Below, one piece after another: positions 1 to 6,322 of a stretch of DNA of 7,292 nt (positions within the stretch are counted from its first letter, which is position 1; each line of letters opens with the position of its first letter). Source of the DNA: Jeotgalicoccus sp036782755. Its GTDB lineage: Bacteria; Bacillota; Bacilli; Staphylococcales; Salinicoccaceae. The stretch is from positions 1 to 7,292 of the forward strand of contig DAIPYL010000067.1 in assembly GCA_036782755.1 (NCBI GenBank), given 5' to 3'. The notes beneath the pieces are model-generated. The model was not told the origin of the DNA and did not search any database. It saw only the letters and a program-made list of their open reading frames with translations. Position numbers and translations under genes: made by a program.

Positions 1-47
1 GTCGTCCACGAATGTATCGGTAACATTAACACTCTTAAAATCCACAC

Positions 48-80
48 AAAAAAACTGAACAGCACAATGCTGTCCAGTTT
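48..80 (-). terminator. Rho-independent terminator of the small membrane-peptide gene
   Basis: The arms at 52-64 and 68-80 form a 13-bp stem with one G-U pair in the minus-strand RNA and a 3-base loop. On the minus strand the stem runs into seven T residues (complement of A48-A54). On the plus strand the hairpin is followed by an A-run, so it should act only on minus-strand transcription. It begins about 20 bases after the stop of the 38-residue ORF, which supports that ORF as a real transcribed gene. Confidence 0.8.
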
Positions 81-99
81 AAAAATTTATTGAATAAAA

Positions 100-216
100 T
101 TATTCTCTAATTTTTGTCTCCCCGTCGTCTTTATATCCCCAGTCAGTTTCGCGACCTGCTGTAAGAATAGAAGTCAGGAAGGCTGCACAAACCATTAAAA
201 TAAGAAATGCTTTCAT
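100..216 (-). CDS. Small single-pass membrane peptide, 38 aa, unknown function
   Basis: I do not recognise this protein. It starts MKAFLILMVCAAFLTSILTA: one Lys, then a hydrophobic stretch at residues 3-20 containing Cys10. A polar, charged tail of 18 residues with Trp26 and Tyr28 follows (GRETDWGYKDDGETKIRE). This looks like one membrane helix with a short hydrophilic C-terminus. A signal peptide with a very short mature part is less likely; Cys10 lacks a lipobox-like setting. The start at 216 is chosen over an upstream in-frame ATG at 312 because GGAGG (complement of 227-231) lies 10 bases ahead of it, whereas the upstream ATG has no ribosome binding site and the extension would run through the promoter-like TATAAT. 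The gene has its own terminator and is divergent from the NagB-like gene. Small size makes homology-free calling risky, but start and stop signals agree. Confidence 0.6.
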   Translation of the reverse strand: MKAFLILMVCAAFLTSILTAGRETDWGYKDDGETKIRE

Positions 217-226
217 TATTGATTTG

Positions 227-231
227 CCTCC
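227..231 (-). promoter_or_regulatory. Ribosome binding site deciding the start of the 38-aa peptide
   Basis: The minus strand reads GGAGGC followed by nine further bases and ATG at 216-214. It fixes the short start rather than the 70-residue version beginning at 312. Confidence 0.7.
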
Positions 232-253
232 AGTACTTATATTAATTACATTT

Positions 254-282
254 ATTATAAACCATAACGCGAAGATTAAAAA
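254..282 (-). promoter_or_regulatory. Candidate sigma-A promoter of the 38-aa peptide gene
   Basis: The minus strand has a perfect TATAAT (complement of 254-259). At 17-bp spacing the -35 hexamer is only TTTTTA (complement of 277-282), a weak match to TTGACA. Transcription would start near 247, leaving a leader of about 30 bases with the GGAGG site inside it. The -10 is good, the -35 poor. Confidence 0.4.
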
Positions 283-341
283 GGCTTTCCTGTAAAAAAA
301 GTGATTTCTCATTATTAATTTACGTTTCTTATCAAGATTAC

Positions 342-367
342 GTTATTTTAATCAACGTTTAGGGTAA
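342..367 (+). promoter_or_regulatory. Candidate sigma-B-type promoter of the NagB-like gene
   Basis: GTTATT at 342-347 and GGGTAA at 362-367 are separated by 14 bases. The Gram-positive sigma-B consensus is GTTTAA, 12-15 bases, GGGTAT; the matches here are 4/6 and 5/6 with correct spacing. It lies about 55 bases ahead of the start codon. No equally good sigma-A promoter is seen: TATAAG (379-384) and TACAAT (392-397) have decent -10 hexamers but no -35. Assignment rests on sequence resemblance only. Confidence 0.45.
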
Positions 368-423
368 GATAAATGTAATATAAGATTAAACTACAATGCG
401 ACGATTATTGGAGGATAAAAATT

Positions 424-1002
424 ATGGCAATGAATTTAAAAATATTTGAAACTAAAGAACTCGCAGACATCTTTGTCGCGGATTTATTACGCAAGCAGAT
501 TCATAACAATCCTGAAAGTATTCTAGCGCTGGATGTTAATGAAGATTTATCACAGGTTTATGAAAAGTTTGTCGGTGAAGTAAAAAATCATCCTGCTGAT
601 TTATCTGAAGTGCAGATTTTTTCTGTAGGCAGAGGCGGACTGGATGTTTTCAAAAATCTTGATATTCCTTCATCACAATTGAATTTCGGCGGAACTGCCG
701 ATGATCTTGATGATAAAGGCAAGAAAAAAGTAAACGTGGCACTGCTCAATTTAAACTCGAATAAAAAAGTTGGTTTTAACAACGATAACGATGAACTGTT
801 TAAAGCGAAAGAACTCTTTATCTTTGCGTCAGGTGCAGATAAGAGCGAAGTCGTAAGAAGTCTCTACGATGCAAATCTGACAGGCAACGGTTCACTGAGT
901 GAAATTAAGAACCACAGAATGGTAACTGTAGTACTGGATCAGGCAGCTGCAGCTGATTTAGACCAGGATATCGTGGAATATTACACTTATAAGTTCGCAT
1001 AA
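424..1002 (+). CDS. NagB-fold protein without deaminase catalytic residues (probable pseudoenzyme)
   Basis: The 192-residue protein follows the NagB/RpiA-type glucosamine-6-phosphate deaminase fold in outline. N-terminal residues 5-50 match NagB's opening strand-helix-strand. Residues 108-120 (LLNLNSNKKVGFNN) line up with the NagB loop ending GHIxFNEP. Residues 124-179 (FKAKELFIFASGADK, then MVTVVLDQAAAADL) match its C-terminal core. The functional positions are changed: the phosphate loop TGST is VNED (38-41); the DEY catalytic Asp falls at Gly69; and E. coli Asp141, His143 and Glu148 correspond to Asn113, Lys115 and Asn120 in my by-eye alignment. It is also shorter than NagB (about 235-265 residues). 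I therefore infer a non-catalytic binding or regulatory role. The start is supported by GGAGG at 410-414, 9 bases upstream. I recall a similar protein next to fumC in staphylococci. Cytosolic; no signal peptide or membrane segment. Confidence 0.75.
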   Translation: MAMNLKIFETKELADIFVADLLRKQIHNNPESILALDVNEDLSQVYEKFVGEVKNHPADLSEVQIFSVGRGGLDVFKNLDIPSSQLNFGGTADDLDDKGKKKVNVALLNLNSNKKVGFNNDNDELFKAKELFIFASGADKSEVVRSLYDANLTGNGSLSEIKNHRMVTVVLDQAAAADLDQDIVEYYTYKFA

Positions 1003-1027
1003 CTCTTTTCTTAATGAATCCTTTCGC

Positions 1028-1061
1028 AATATAGTATAAACTATTAGGTGATTACTATATT
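1028..1061. promoter_or_regulatory. Perfect 9-bp inverted repeat in the fumC leader (candidate operator or RNA hairpin)
   Basis: AATATAGTA (1028-1036) and TACTATATT (1053-1061) are exact reverse complements separated by 16 bases. The left arm overlaps the only promoter-like -10 sequences in the 75-base gap, TATAGT (1030-1035) and TATAAA (1035-1040), neither with a convincing -35. The right arm ends three bases before the ribosome binding site. Position suits a repressor operator or a leader hairpin near the ribosome site. No T-tract follows, so it is not a terminator. The arms are AT-only apart from one G or C. Confidence 0.35.
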
Positions 1062-1063
1062 TC

Positions 1064-1070
1064 GGGGGGA
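1064..1070 (+). promoter_or_regulatory. Ribosome binding site deciding the fumC start
   Basis: Six G residues and an A (GGGGGGA) lie 7 bases before ATG 1078. This supports ATG 1078 over the in-frame GTG at 1048, which would place this site inside the coding region and add ten residues not typical of the family. Confidence 0.75.
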
Positions 1071-1077
1071 TTTTTGT

Positions 1078-2466
1078 ATGTCATTTAGAATTGAGCACGA
1101 TACGATTGGTGAAATTAAGGTACCTGCGGATAAGTTTTGGGCCGCTCAAACAGAAAGAAGCCGTCAGAACTTTCCAGTAGGTAAGGAAAAGATGCCGATT
1201 GAAGTTATCGTGGCATTTGCTCACTTAAAGAAAGCAACTGCGATTGTTAACAGCGATTTAGGAAAGCTGTCTTCAGTGAAGAAAGATGCGATTGTATTTG
1301 CATGCGAAAAAATAATTGCTCGTGAACTGGATGAGCATTTCCCGCTTGTTGTCTGGCAGACTGGAAGCGGTACGCAAAGTAATATGAACGTCAACGAAGT
1401 TGTAAGCTACGTTGCAAACCAGTATTTACAAGATCAGGACAGTGATGAAGTTGTACATCCAAACGACGATGTGAACAAATCACAAAGTTCAAACGATACT
1501 TATCCTACAGCAATGTATGTTGCACTGAGTCAGGCAGTTGAACACCAGCTGATTCCTGCACTGGAAAAACTGCACGGTACATTTGCGAAACAGATGGAAG
1601 AGTATAAAGATATTATTAAAATCGGCCGTACTCACCTGCAGGATGCGACTCCGGTAACATTAGGCCAGGAAATCAGCGGCTGGGCTTATATGCTTGAAAA
1701 ATCGAAAGAGATGATCAATCAGTCTAAGAAACAGCTTGGCAACCTTGCTATCGGCGGAACAGCTGTAGGAACAGGGCTTAACGCTCACCCTGAATTCGGC
1801 GACAGAGTAGCTGCACAAATCGCTGAGCAAACAGGTCTTAATTTCGTTTCATCACCAAACAAGTTCCACGCATTAACTTCATATGATGAAGTAGTGTATG
1901 TTCACGGTGCATTAAAAGCGCTTGCTGCAGACTTAATGAAAATTGCAAACGACGTAAGATGGTTAGCTTCAGGACCACGCGCAGGTCTTGCTGAAATTGA
2001 AATTCCTGCAAACGAGCCGGGTTCATCAATCATGCCTGGTAAAGTCAACCCGACACAGTCGGAAATGCTGACTATGGTCGTTGCACAGGTATTTGGAAAC
2101 GATACTGCTGTAAGTTTCGGAGCATCACAGGGTAACTTCGAGCTGAACGTATTTAAGCCGGTTATTTTATACAACACGCTGCAGTCAATCTACCTGCTTA
2201 GTGACGGAATGAATACATTTAACGACAACTGTGCTGTAGGAATTAAACCGATTCACGAAAATATCGACAGATTCCTTAACAACTCACTAATGCTGGTTAC
2301 GGCATTAAACCCGCACATCGGCTACGAGAATGCTGCGAAAATCGCTAAGAACGCACACGCTAAAGGAATCACGCTGAAAGAGTCTGCGCTCGATTCAGGA
2401 TTGCTGACAGAAGAGCAGTATGATGAATGGATTAGACCGGAAGACATGATTCACTCTAAAGAGTAG
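1078..2466 (+). CDS. fumC: Class II fumarate hydratase
   Basis: Catalyses the reversible, metal-independent hydration of fumarate to L-malate in the TCA cycle; a cytosolic homotetramer in the characterised family. The 462-residue length is typical. It carries TGSGTQSNMNVNE (residues 95-107), SSNDTYPT (137-144), GRTHLQDATP (183-192) with His186 as the expected catalytic histidine (E. coli His188), and the superfamily signature GSSIMPGKVNP (315-325) with the catalytic-loop serines 316-317, Lys322 and Asn324. The C-terminal small domain follows from about residue 395 (NPHIGYENAAKIAKNA at 411-426). The GSSIMPGKVNP form and the fumarase-type ends favour fumarase over aspartase or argininosuccinate lyase. 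All expected active-site residues are present. The gene follows the NagB-like gene by 75 bases with no terminator between, and the ppx ribosome site overlaps its stop codon, so co-expression with ppx is likely. Confidence 0.97.
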   Translation: MSFRIEHDTIGEIKVPADKFWAAQTERSRQNFPVGKEKMPIEVIVAFAHLKKATAIVNSDLGKLSSVKKDAIVFACEKIIARELDEHFPLVVWQTGSGTQSNMNVNEVVSYVANQYLQDQDSDEVVHPNDDVNKSQSSNDTYPTAMYVALSQAVEHQLIPALEKLHGTFAKQMEEYKDIIKIGRTHLQDATPVTLGQEISGWAYMLEKSKEMINQSKKQLGNLAIGGTAVGTGLNAHPEFGDRVAAQIAEQTGLNFVSSPNKFHALTSYDEVVYVHGALKALAADLMKIANDVRWLASGPRAGLAEIEIPANEPGSSIMPGKVNPTQSEMLTMVVAQVFGNDTAVSFGASQGNFELNVFKPVILYNTLQSIYLLSDGMNTFNDNCAVGIKPIHENIDRFLNNSLMLVTALNPHIGYENAAKIAKNAHAKGITLKESALDSGLLTEEQYDEWIRPEDMIHSKE

Positions 2467-2469
2467 GAG
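2465..2469 (+). promoter_or_regulatory. ppx ribosome binding site overlapping the fumC stop codon
   Basis: AGGAG shares bases with the fumC stop TAG (2464-2466) and precedes ATG 2477 by 7 bases. Ribosomes finishing fumC would land on the ppx initiation region, which suggests translational coupling and a shared mRNA. Confidence 0.7.
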
Positions 2470-2476
2470 TTTTTCG

Positions 2477-4003
2477 ATGAAAAAAATAAGCTTAATAGAT
2501 ATCGGATCCAACACGATTCGATTGGTACTTTTTGAATACACTAAAAAACACGGCATAAAGGAAATTAGAAACATTAAAACACCTGCACGTTTAGCTCAGT
2601 ACATCGATGATGACGGCTATATGGCTGAAGAAGGTATTTTAGCGTTACTAAAAATCCTGAACAGTTTCAAACAGATTTCGGAAAAATATCATATAAATAA
2701 GATATATCCGGTGGCAACAGCTGCCATAAGACAATCTAAAAACCGTGATGATATCATCGACCGCATTAAATCAGAACTTGATCTCGACGCAGTAATTATT
2801 AGCGGTGAAGAAGAAGCGACGCTTGGATTTGAAGCGGCTGTCCATACAATCAGTTATCATGATGCCGTGACAATCGATATCGGTGGGGGAAGTACAGAGC
2901 TTACTTTTTACGAAGATAAAGAAATTGTCTACCGTACGAGTTTATCGTTTGGTGTTGTGACGCTGAATAAAATGTTTTTTGAAGGCAAGAAACATAATGA
3001 TAAGGAAGCAATTAAAAAAACAAAACAGTTTGTAGAGAAAGAATTTAATAAAGTTAACTGGCTGCGTGACCGCAAGGTTCCGATTCTGGCTATCGGCGGA
3101 AGTGCGCGTAACATTGCGCGCATTCACCAGTCGATGATCAGCTATCCGATTGCCGGTGTTCACGGTTACACGATGGGCAGAAACAGTCTCCAGGATGTTT
3201 ATAAACTGCTTAAGAAAACTGATACTGAAAACCTGGATGACATTGACGGACTGAGTAAAGATCGCGCAGATATTATTCTGCCATCGAGTATCGTCTTCAG
3301 AACACTGCTTGATGTTGTCGGTGCCAAAGAATTCAAATTCAGCCGCAAAGGGCTGCGTGAAGGAATGGCCATGAGACTGTTCAGTCAGGAATATCCTGTA
3401 GCATTTAATAAGTACAGAGTATTTGAAGACTCAATTGAACAGCTTGCCAATGATTTTAACCTTGATTCTACAGATACGGAGAAGCGGACTGAAATTGTAG
3501 ACCGTCTGTATCATGAGCTGGAGCGTCTGGATATTATATCGCTTTCCCGTACAAACAAAATGATTATGAAGCATGCAGCGGGGATATATTATTTAGGGGA
3601 CTTTATCGACAGGGATGCATCGAGTCAGCATACGTATTATTTAATTTCCAACAGTAATATTAACGGAATCGGTCACCGAGACCGCGTCAGACTTGCTCTG
3701 ATTGCCAGCTATAAAAACAAAACACTCCTTGATTTCTACGCCAAGGAAACAGGGTGGTTTAACGATGAAGAGCTCGATGAGATTCAATCGCTGGGCTCAC
3801 TCGTTAAATTCGCAAATGCCCTGAATATTTCCAATACGGAAATTGTTGATAACCTGCAGTTATCGAAAGAGGACGGCGACTTCAGACTGAATATCCAATA
3901 CAATGGGGACCCGATCGCAGAAGAGTATCATTCGGTGCGCCAGAAGAAACATATAGAAAAAATTCTCGGCGGAGATTTGTGGATAGAATTTACAGAATCT
4001 TAA
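2477..4003 (+). CDS. ppx: Exopolyphosphatase, Ppx/GppA family, full length with HD-like C-terminal domain
   Basis: Removes terminal phosphate from inorganic polyphosphate; family members may also hydrolyse pppGpp to ppGpp. The 508-residue protein has an ASKHA ATPase-type core: the first phosphate loop IDIGSNTIRL (7-16), PVATAAIRQ (78-86), ISGEEEATLGF (108-118) which contains the catalytic glutamate position, the second loop IDIGGGSTEL (133-142), and AIGGSARN (205-212). The long C-terminal part (about 315-500) matches the HD-like domain of long Ppx proteins, with HAAGIYYLGDFID (366-378) and HTYYLI (385-390), so this is the long, E. coli-like form (513 residues there) rather than the short two-domain form. 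The adjacent ppk gene favours polyphosphate as the main substrate over pppGpp, though the sequence alone cannot exclude GppA activity. It starts 10 bases after fumC and ends 39 bases before ppk. Confidence 0.93.
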   Translation: MKKISLIDIGSNTIRLVLFEYTKKHGIKEIRNIKTPARLAQYIDDDGYMAEEGILALLKILNSFKQISEKYHINKIYPVATAAIRQSKNRDDIIDRIKSELDLDAVIISGEEEATLGFEAAVHTISYHDAVTIDIGGGSTELTFYEDKEIVYRTSLSFGVVTLNKMFFEGKKHNDKEAIKKTKQFVEKEFNKVNWLRDRKVPILAIGGSARNIARIHQSMISYPIAGVHGYTMGRNSLQDVYKLLKKTDTENLDDIDGLSKDRADIILPSSIVFRTLLDVVGAKEFKFSRKGLREGMAMRLFSQEYPVAFNKYRVFEDSIEQLANDFNLDSTDTEKRTEIVDRLYHELERLDIISLSRTNKMIMKHAAGIYYLGDFIDRDASSQHTYYLISNSNINGIGHRDRVRLALIASYKNKTLLDFYAKETGWFNDEELDEIQSLGSLVKFANALNISNTEIVDNLQLSKEDGDFRLNIQYNGDPIAEEYHSVRQKKHIEKILGGDLWIEFTES

Positions 4004-4020
4004 TATTTACACGCTATAAT
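3989..4020 (+). promoter_or_regulatory. Possible internal promoter ahead of ppk
   Basis: A perfect TATAAT (4015-4020) lies in the ppx-ppk gap. The best -35 is TTTACA at 3989-3994, inside the end of ppx, but the 20-base spacer is longer than the usual 17. Transcription would begin near 4027, just ahead of AGGAGG. It could add ppk transcripts independent of fumC and ppx; a chance match in AT-rich DNA is possible. Confidence 0.35.
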
Positions 4021-4030
4021 TGTGAGAGGC

Positions 4031-4036
4031 AGGAGG
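4031..4036 (+). promoter_or_regulatory. Ribosome binding site deciding the ppk start
   Basis: A consensus AGGAGG lies 6 bases before ATG 4043. It selects this ATG over the in-frame GTG at 4022, which has no site of its own and would add seven non-conserved residues. Confidence 0.8.
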
Positions 4037-4042
4037 ATTACA

Positions 4043-6166
4043 ATGGCTTATAAATTAAATGATAAATCTTATTACAACAACCGCGAATTAAGCTGGTTGC
4101 GATTTAATTACAGAGTACTTGCAGAAGCAGGCGACACACGTAATCCTCTTCTCGAGCGATTGAAATTTATAGCAATAACAAGTTCTAACCTGGATGAATT
4201 TTTCATGGTTAGAGTCGCCGGCTTAAAAGACCAGGTTAAGATGAATTATGCTGAACCTGATACTAAAACAGGGATGACTCCGGAAGAACAGCTGCACGGT
4301 ATCGGTGAGCTGAACCGTGAAAACTGCCGTATTCAATATGATACGTACCATGAACTGATGGGTGAACTGGAAAAGCTGAATGTCTATTTAATGAGACCGC
4401 ATCAGCTGGATCAGTCATTGCAGGATAAACTGGAGAAGCAGTTTGACGAAGAAATTTTACCGTCATTAACACCGCTTGGCATCGATGCATACCGTCCGTT
4501 TCCAAAACTGATGAATAAAAAAATAAATATATTTGTAGATCTATCCAATGAACTGGGGAAACAGACTGCGATTGTGCAGCTGCCGTCGGTAATTAAAAGA
4601 TTTTATGAATTGTCTCACGAAGGCAATACATATTTTGTTCTTGCAGAAGATATTATCGAAGAGTATGTATATAAACTATTTAACGGTTATAAGATTGACA
4701 GAACATTCCCGTTCAGAATTACGAGGAATGCCGATTTAACGATACATGAAGAAGGCGCAGCCGATTTATTAATTGAAATCGAGCGTTTCTTAAAAGAACG
4801 TACTAAAGGTGCAGCAGTGCGTCTTGAAATAGACCGCAGCCGTGATATTACAATTAACGGTTCGTTCCTGGAAGAACAGCTGTCGCTGCATCCTGAAGAC
4901 GTTTATCGTTTTGATGGTCCGCTTGATCTGACATTTCTGTTTGAACTGACGGATAAGCTGAAGCACAGATTTCCAAAGCTTCTGTTTAAACCGTTTTTCC
5001 CGCAGCAGCCGAAGTTTTTAGGCAACCGCAATGTTTATGAGACGGCACTGAAAGAAGATATATTCTTCCATCATCCGTACGAGTCATTCCAGCCGATTGT
5101 CGAATTTGTACAGCAGGCTGCGAAGGATAAAGACGTCCTTGCGATTAAGCAGACACTCTACCGTGTATCCAGTGATTCACCGATTATTGAATCATTAAAA
5201 CTGGCAGCTGAAAACGGCAAGCAGGTTACAGTTCTTGTTGAACTGAAAGCTCGTTTTGATGAAGAAAATAACGTGCACTGGGCGAAAGAACTGGAAGATG
5301 CGGGATGTCACGTGATTTACGGTATGCACTACTTGAAGACGCACAGTAAAATTACGCTGGTTGTTAAGAAGGTCGACAAAAAAATTGTTAAGTTCGTTCA
5401 TTTAGGGACGGGTAACTATAATGACTCAACAGCTAAAACTTATACGGATATGGGAATTATTACGACAGATCCGCGTATCGGTGACGATGCTGTCAACTTC
5501 TTTAACTACTTAAGCGGTTATTCGCTTAAGCCGGAATACAAAGAACTGCACGTTGCGCCGTTTGAAATCCGTGACATGTTTGCAGAACGCATTGACCTTG
5601 AAATCGAAAGTCATAAAAAGCATGGCAATGGTTATATCTTTGCGAAGATGAATTCTCTGACAGACAAGAGAATAATCGATAAACTGCTGCAGGCTTCTCA
5701 GGAAGGCATTAAAGTAGATCTCATTATCCGCGGAATATGCTGTATGAAACCGGGAATCGAAGGCGTCAGCGACAATATCAGAGTTATCAGTATTGTCGGC
5801 AGATTTCTCGAACACTCAAGAATTTATTACTTCTATCATAACGGCGATAAGAAAATGTTTTTATCATCCGCCGATATGATGACAAGAAATATGATTAAAC
5901 GTGTGGAAATCTTATTCCCGATTAACGATCCGAGAATTGTTGAAGAATTAATCGAAGTTAACGAATTGTTCTTAAAAGACAATGTGAAAGCCCGTATGCA
6001 GATGCCGGACGGCACATACGAATATGTTAAAAACGATCTGCCGCCGTTAAGCGTTCAGGAAGAACTCATGAAGCGTGCAATCAAAAACGGTGAACAGAAG
6101 AAAACAGAATTACTGCACGAACACAGCAATATTCTGGAACGGATTAAGAGCCGGTTCAGGAAGTAG
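4043..6166 (+). CDS. ppk: Polyphosphate kinase 1
   Basis: Transfers the ATP gamma phosphate to a growing inorganic polyphosphate chain, reversibly, through a phosphohistidine intermediate; membrane-associated or cytosolic tetramers and dimers are known in the family. The 707-residue length fits PPK1. The N domain shows NRELSWLRFNYRVL (13-26) and SSNLDEFFMVRVAGL (47-61) with the nucleotide-contacting Asn49 position. The middle H domain spans roughly 110-320. Two phospholipase-D-like C domains follow: residues 365-375 with Arg374, KARFDEENN (402-410) with Arg404, LKTHSK (431-436) with His434 as the predicted autophosphorylated histidine (E. coli His435), and FLEHSRIYYF (588-597) with His591 as the second catalytic histidine (E. 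coli His592). SADMMTRNMIKRVE (609-622) is the conserved C-terminal motif. All key residues are present, so an active enzyme is expected. It is the last gene before a terminator and pairs functionally with ppx. Confidence 0.97.
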   Translation: MAYKLNDKSYYNNRELSWLRFNYRVLAEAGDTRNPLLERLKFIAITSSNLDEFFMVRVAGLKDQVKMNYAEPDTKTGMTPEEQLHGIGELNRENCRIQYDTYHELMGELEKLNVYLMRPHQLDQSLQDKLEKQFDEEILPSLTPLGIDAYRPFPKLMNKKINIFVDLSNELGKQTAIVQLPSVIKRFYELSHEGNTYFVLAEDIIEEYVYKLFNGYKIDRTFPFRITRNADLTIHEEGAADLLIEIERFLKERTKGAAVRLEIDRSRDITINGSFLEEQLSLHPEDVYRFDGPLDLTFLFELTDKLKHRFPKLLFKPFFPQQPKFLGNRNVYETALKEDIFFHHPYESFQPIVEFVQQAAKDKDVLAIKQTLYRVSSDSPIIESLKLAAENGKQVTVLVELKARFDEENNVHWAKELEDAGCHVIYGMHYLKTHSKITLVVKKVDKKIVKFVHLGTGNYNDSTAKTYTDMGIITTDPRIGDDAVNFFNYLSGYSLKPEYKELHVAPFEIRDMFAERIDLEIESHKKHGNGYIFAKMNSLTDKRIIDKLLQASQEGIKVDLIIRGICCMKPGIEGVSDNIRVISIVGRFLEHSRIYYFYHNGDKKMFLSSADMMTRNMIKRVEILFPINDPRIVEELIEVNELFLKDNVKARMQMPDGTYEYVKNDLPPLSVQEELMKRAIKNGEQKKTELLHEHSNILERIKSRFRK

Positions 6167-6185
6167 TTAGTATCATGCAGATAGG

Positions 6186-6215
6186 AACAGCACCTGATGA
6201 GGGTGCTGTTTTTTT
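6186..6215 (+). terminator. Rho-independent terminator after ppk
   Basis: AACAGCACC (6186-6194) pairs perfectly with GGTGCTGTT (6202-6210) around a 7-base loop, and a run of seven T (6209-6215) follows. It starts 20 bases after the ppk stop and ends the fumC-ppx-ppk transcription unit. Confidence 0.9.
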
Positions 6216-6280
6216 GTTCTATTCAAGGTCTGCATTTACACTGTTGAACTGACAGAGAGTATGAATTTGCTTTATAAACC

Positions 6281-6320
6281 AAAAAACCTGCCTCCCCGGT
6301 AAAGCGGGGAGGCAGGTTTT
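6281..6320. terminator. Bidirectional terminator between convergent ppk and rlu transcription units
   Basis: AAAACCTGCCTCCCCG (6283-6298) and its exact complement (6305-6320) form a 16-bp stem with a 6-base loop. On the minus strand the hairpin ends in six T (complement of 6281-6286) and begins three bases after the pseudouridine synthase stop, so that gene is its main client. On the plus strand it ends in four T and can back up the ppk terminator upstream. Confidence 0.92.
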
Positions 6321-6322
6321 AT

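Noticed and set aside
1..93. Open frame from the left edge to a TGA at 91-93 as the tail of a plus-strand gene
   Set aside because: It is short, low-complexity, has no family resemblance and runs through the minus-strand terminator; nothing supports it as coding.
217..312. N-terminal extension of the small minus-strand ORF to an ATG at 312 (70 residues)
   Set aside because: No ribosome binding site precedes it, the extension runs through the TATAAT-like promoter, and the internal ATG at 216 has a well-placed GGAGG.
321..360. Three ACGTT boxes (322, 340, 355) in the divergent promoter region as regulator sites
   Set aside because: Spacing is irregular (18 and 15 bases), the boxes are only five bases long, and AT-rich DNA gives such repeats by chance.
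1015..1028. Possible CcpA cre site upstream of fumC
   Set aside because: Compared with TGWAARCGNTWNCA only 8 of 12 fixed positions match and the central bases fail, so carbon catabolite control is not supported from sequence.
1902..2177. 91-residue minus-strand ORF inside fumC
   Set aside because: It lies entirely within the conserved fumC coding sequence, including the signature region, and has no start signals.
5510..5815. 101-residue minus-strand ORF inside ppk
   Set aside because: It is antisense to conserved PPK1 domains with no family features of its own.
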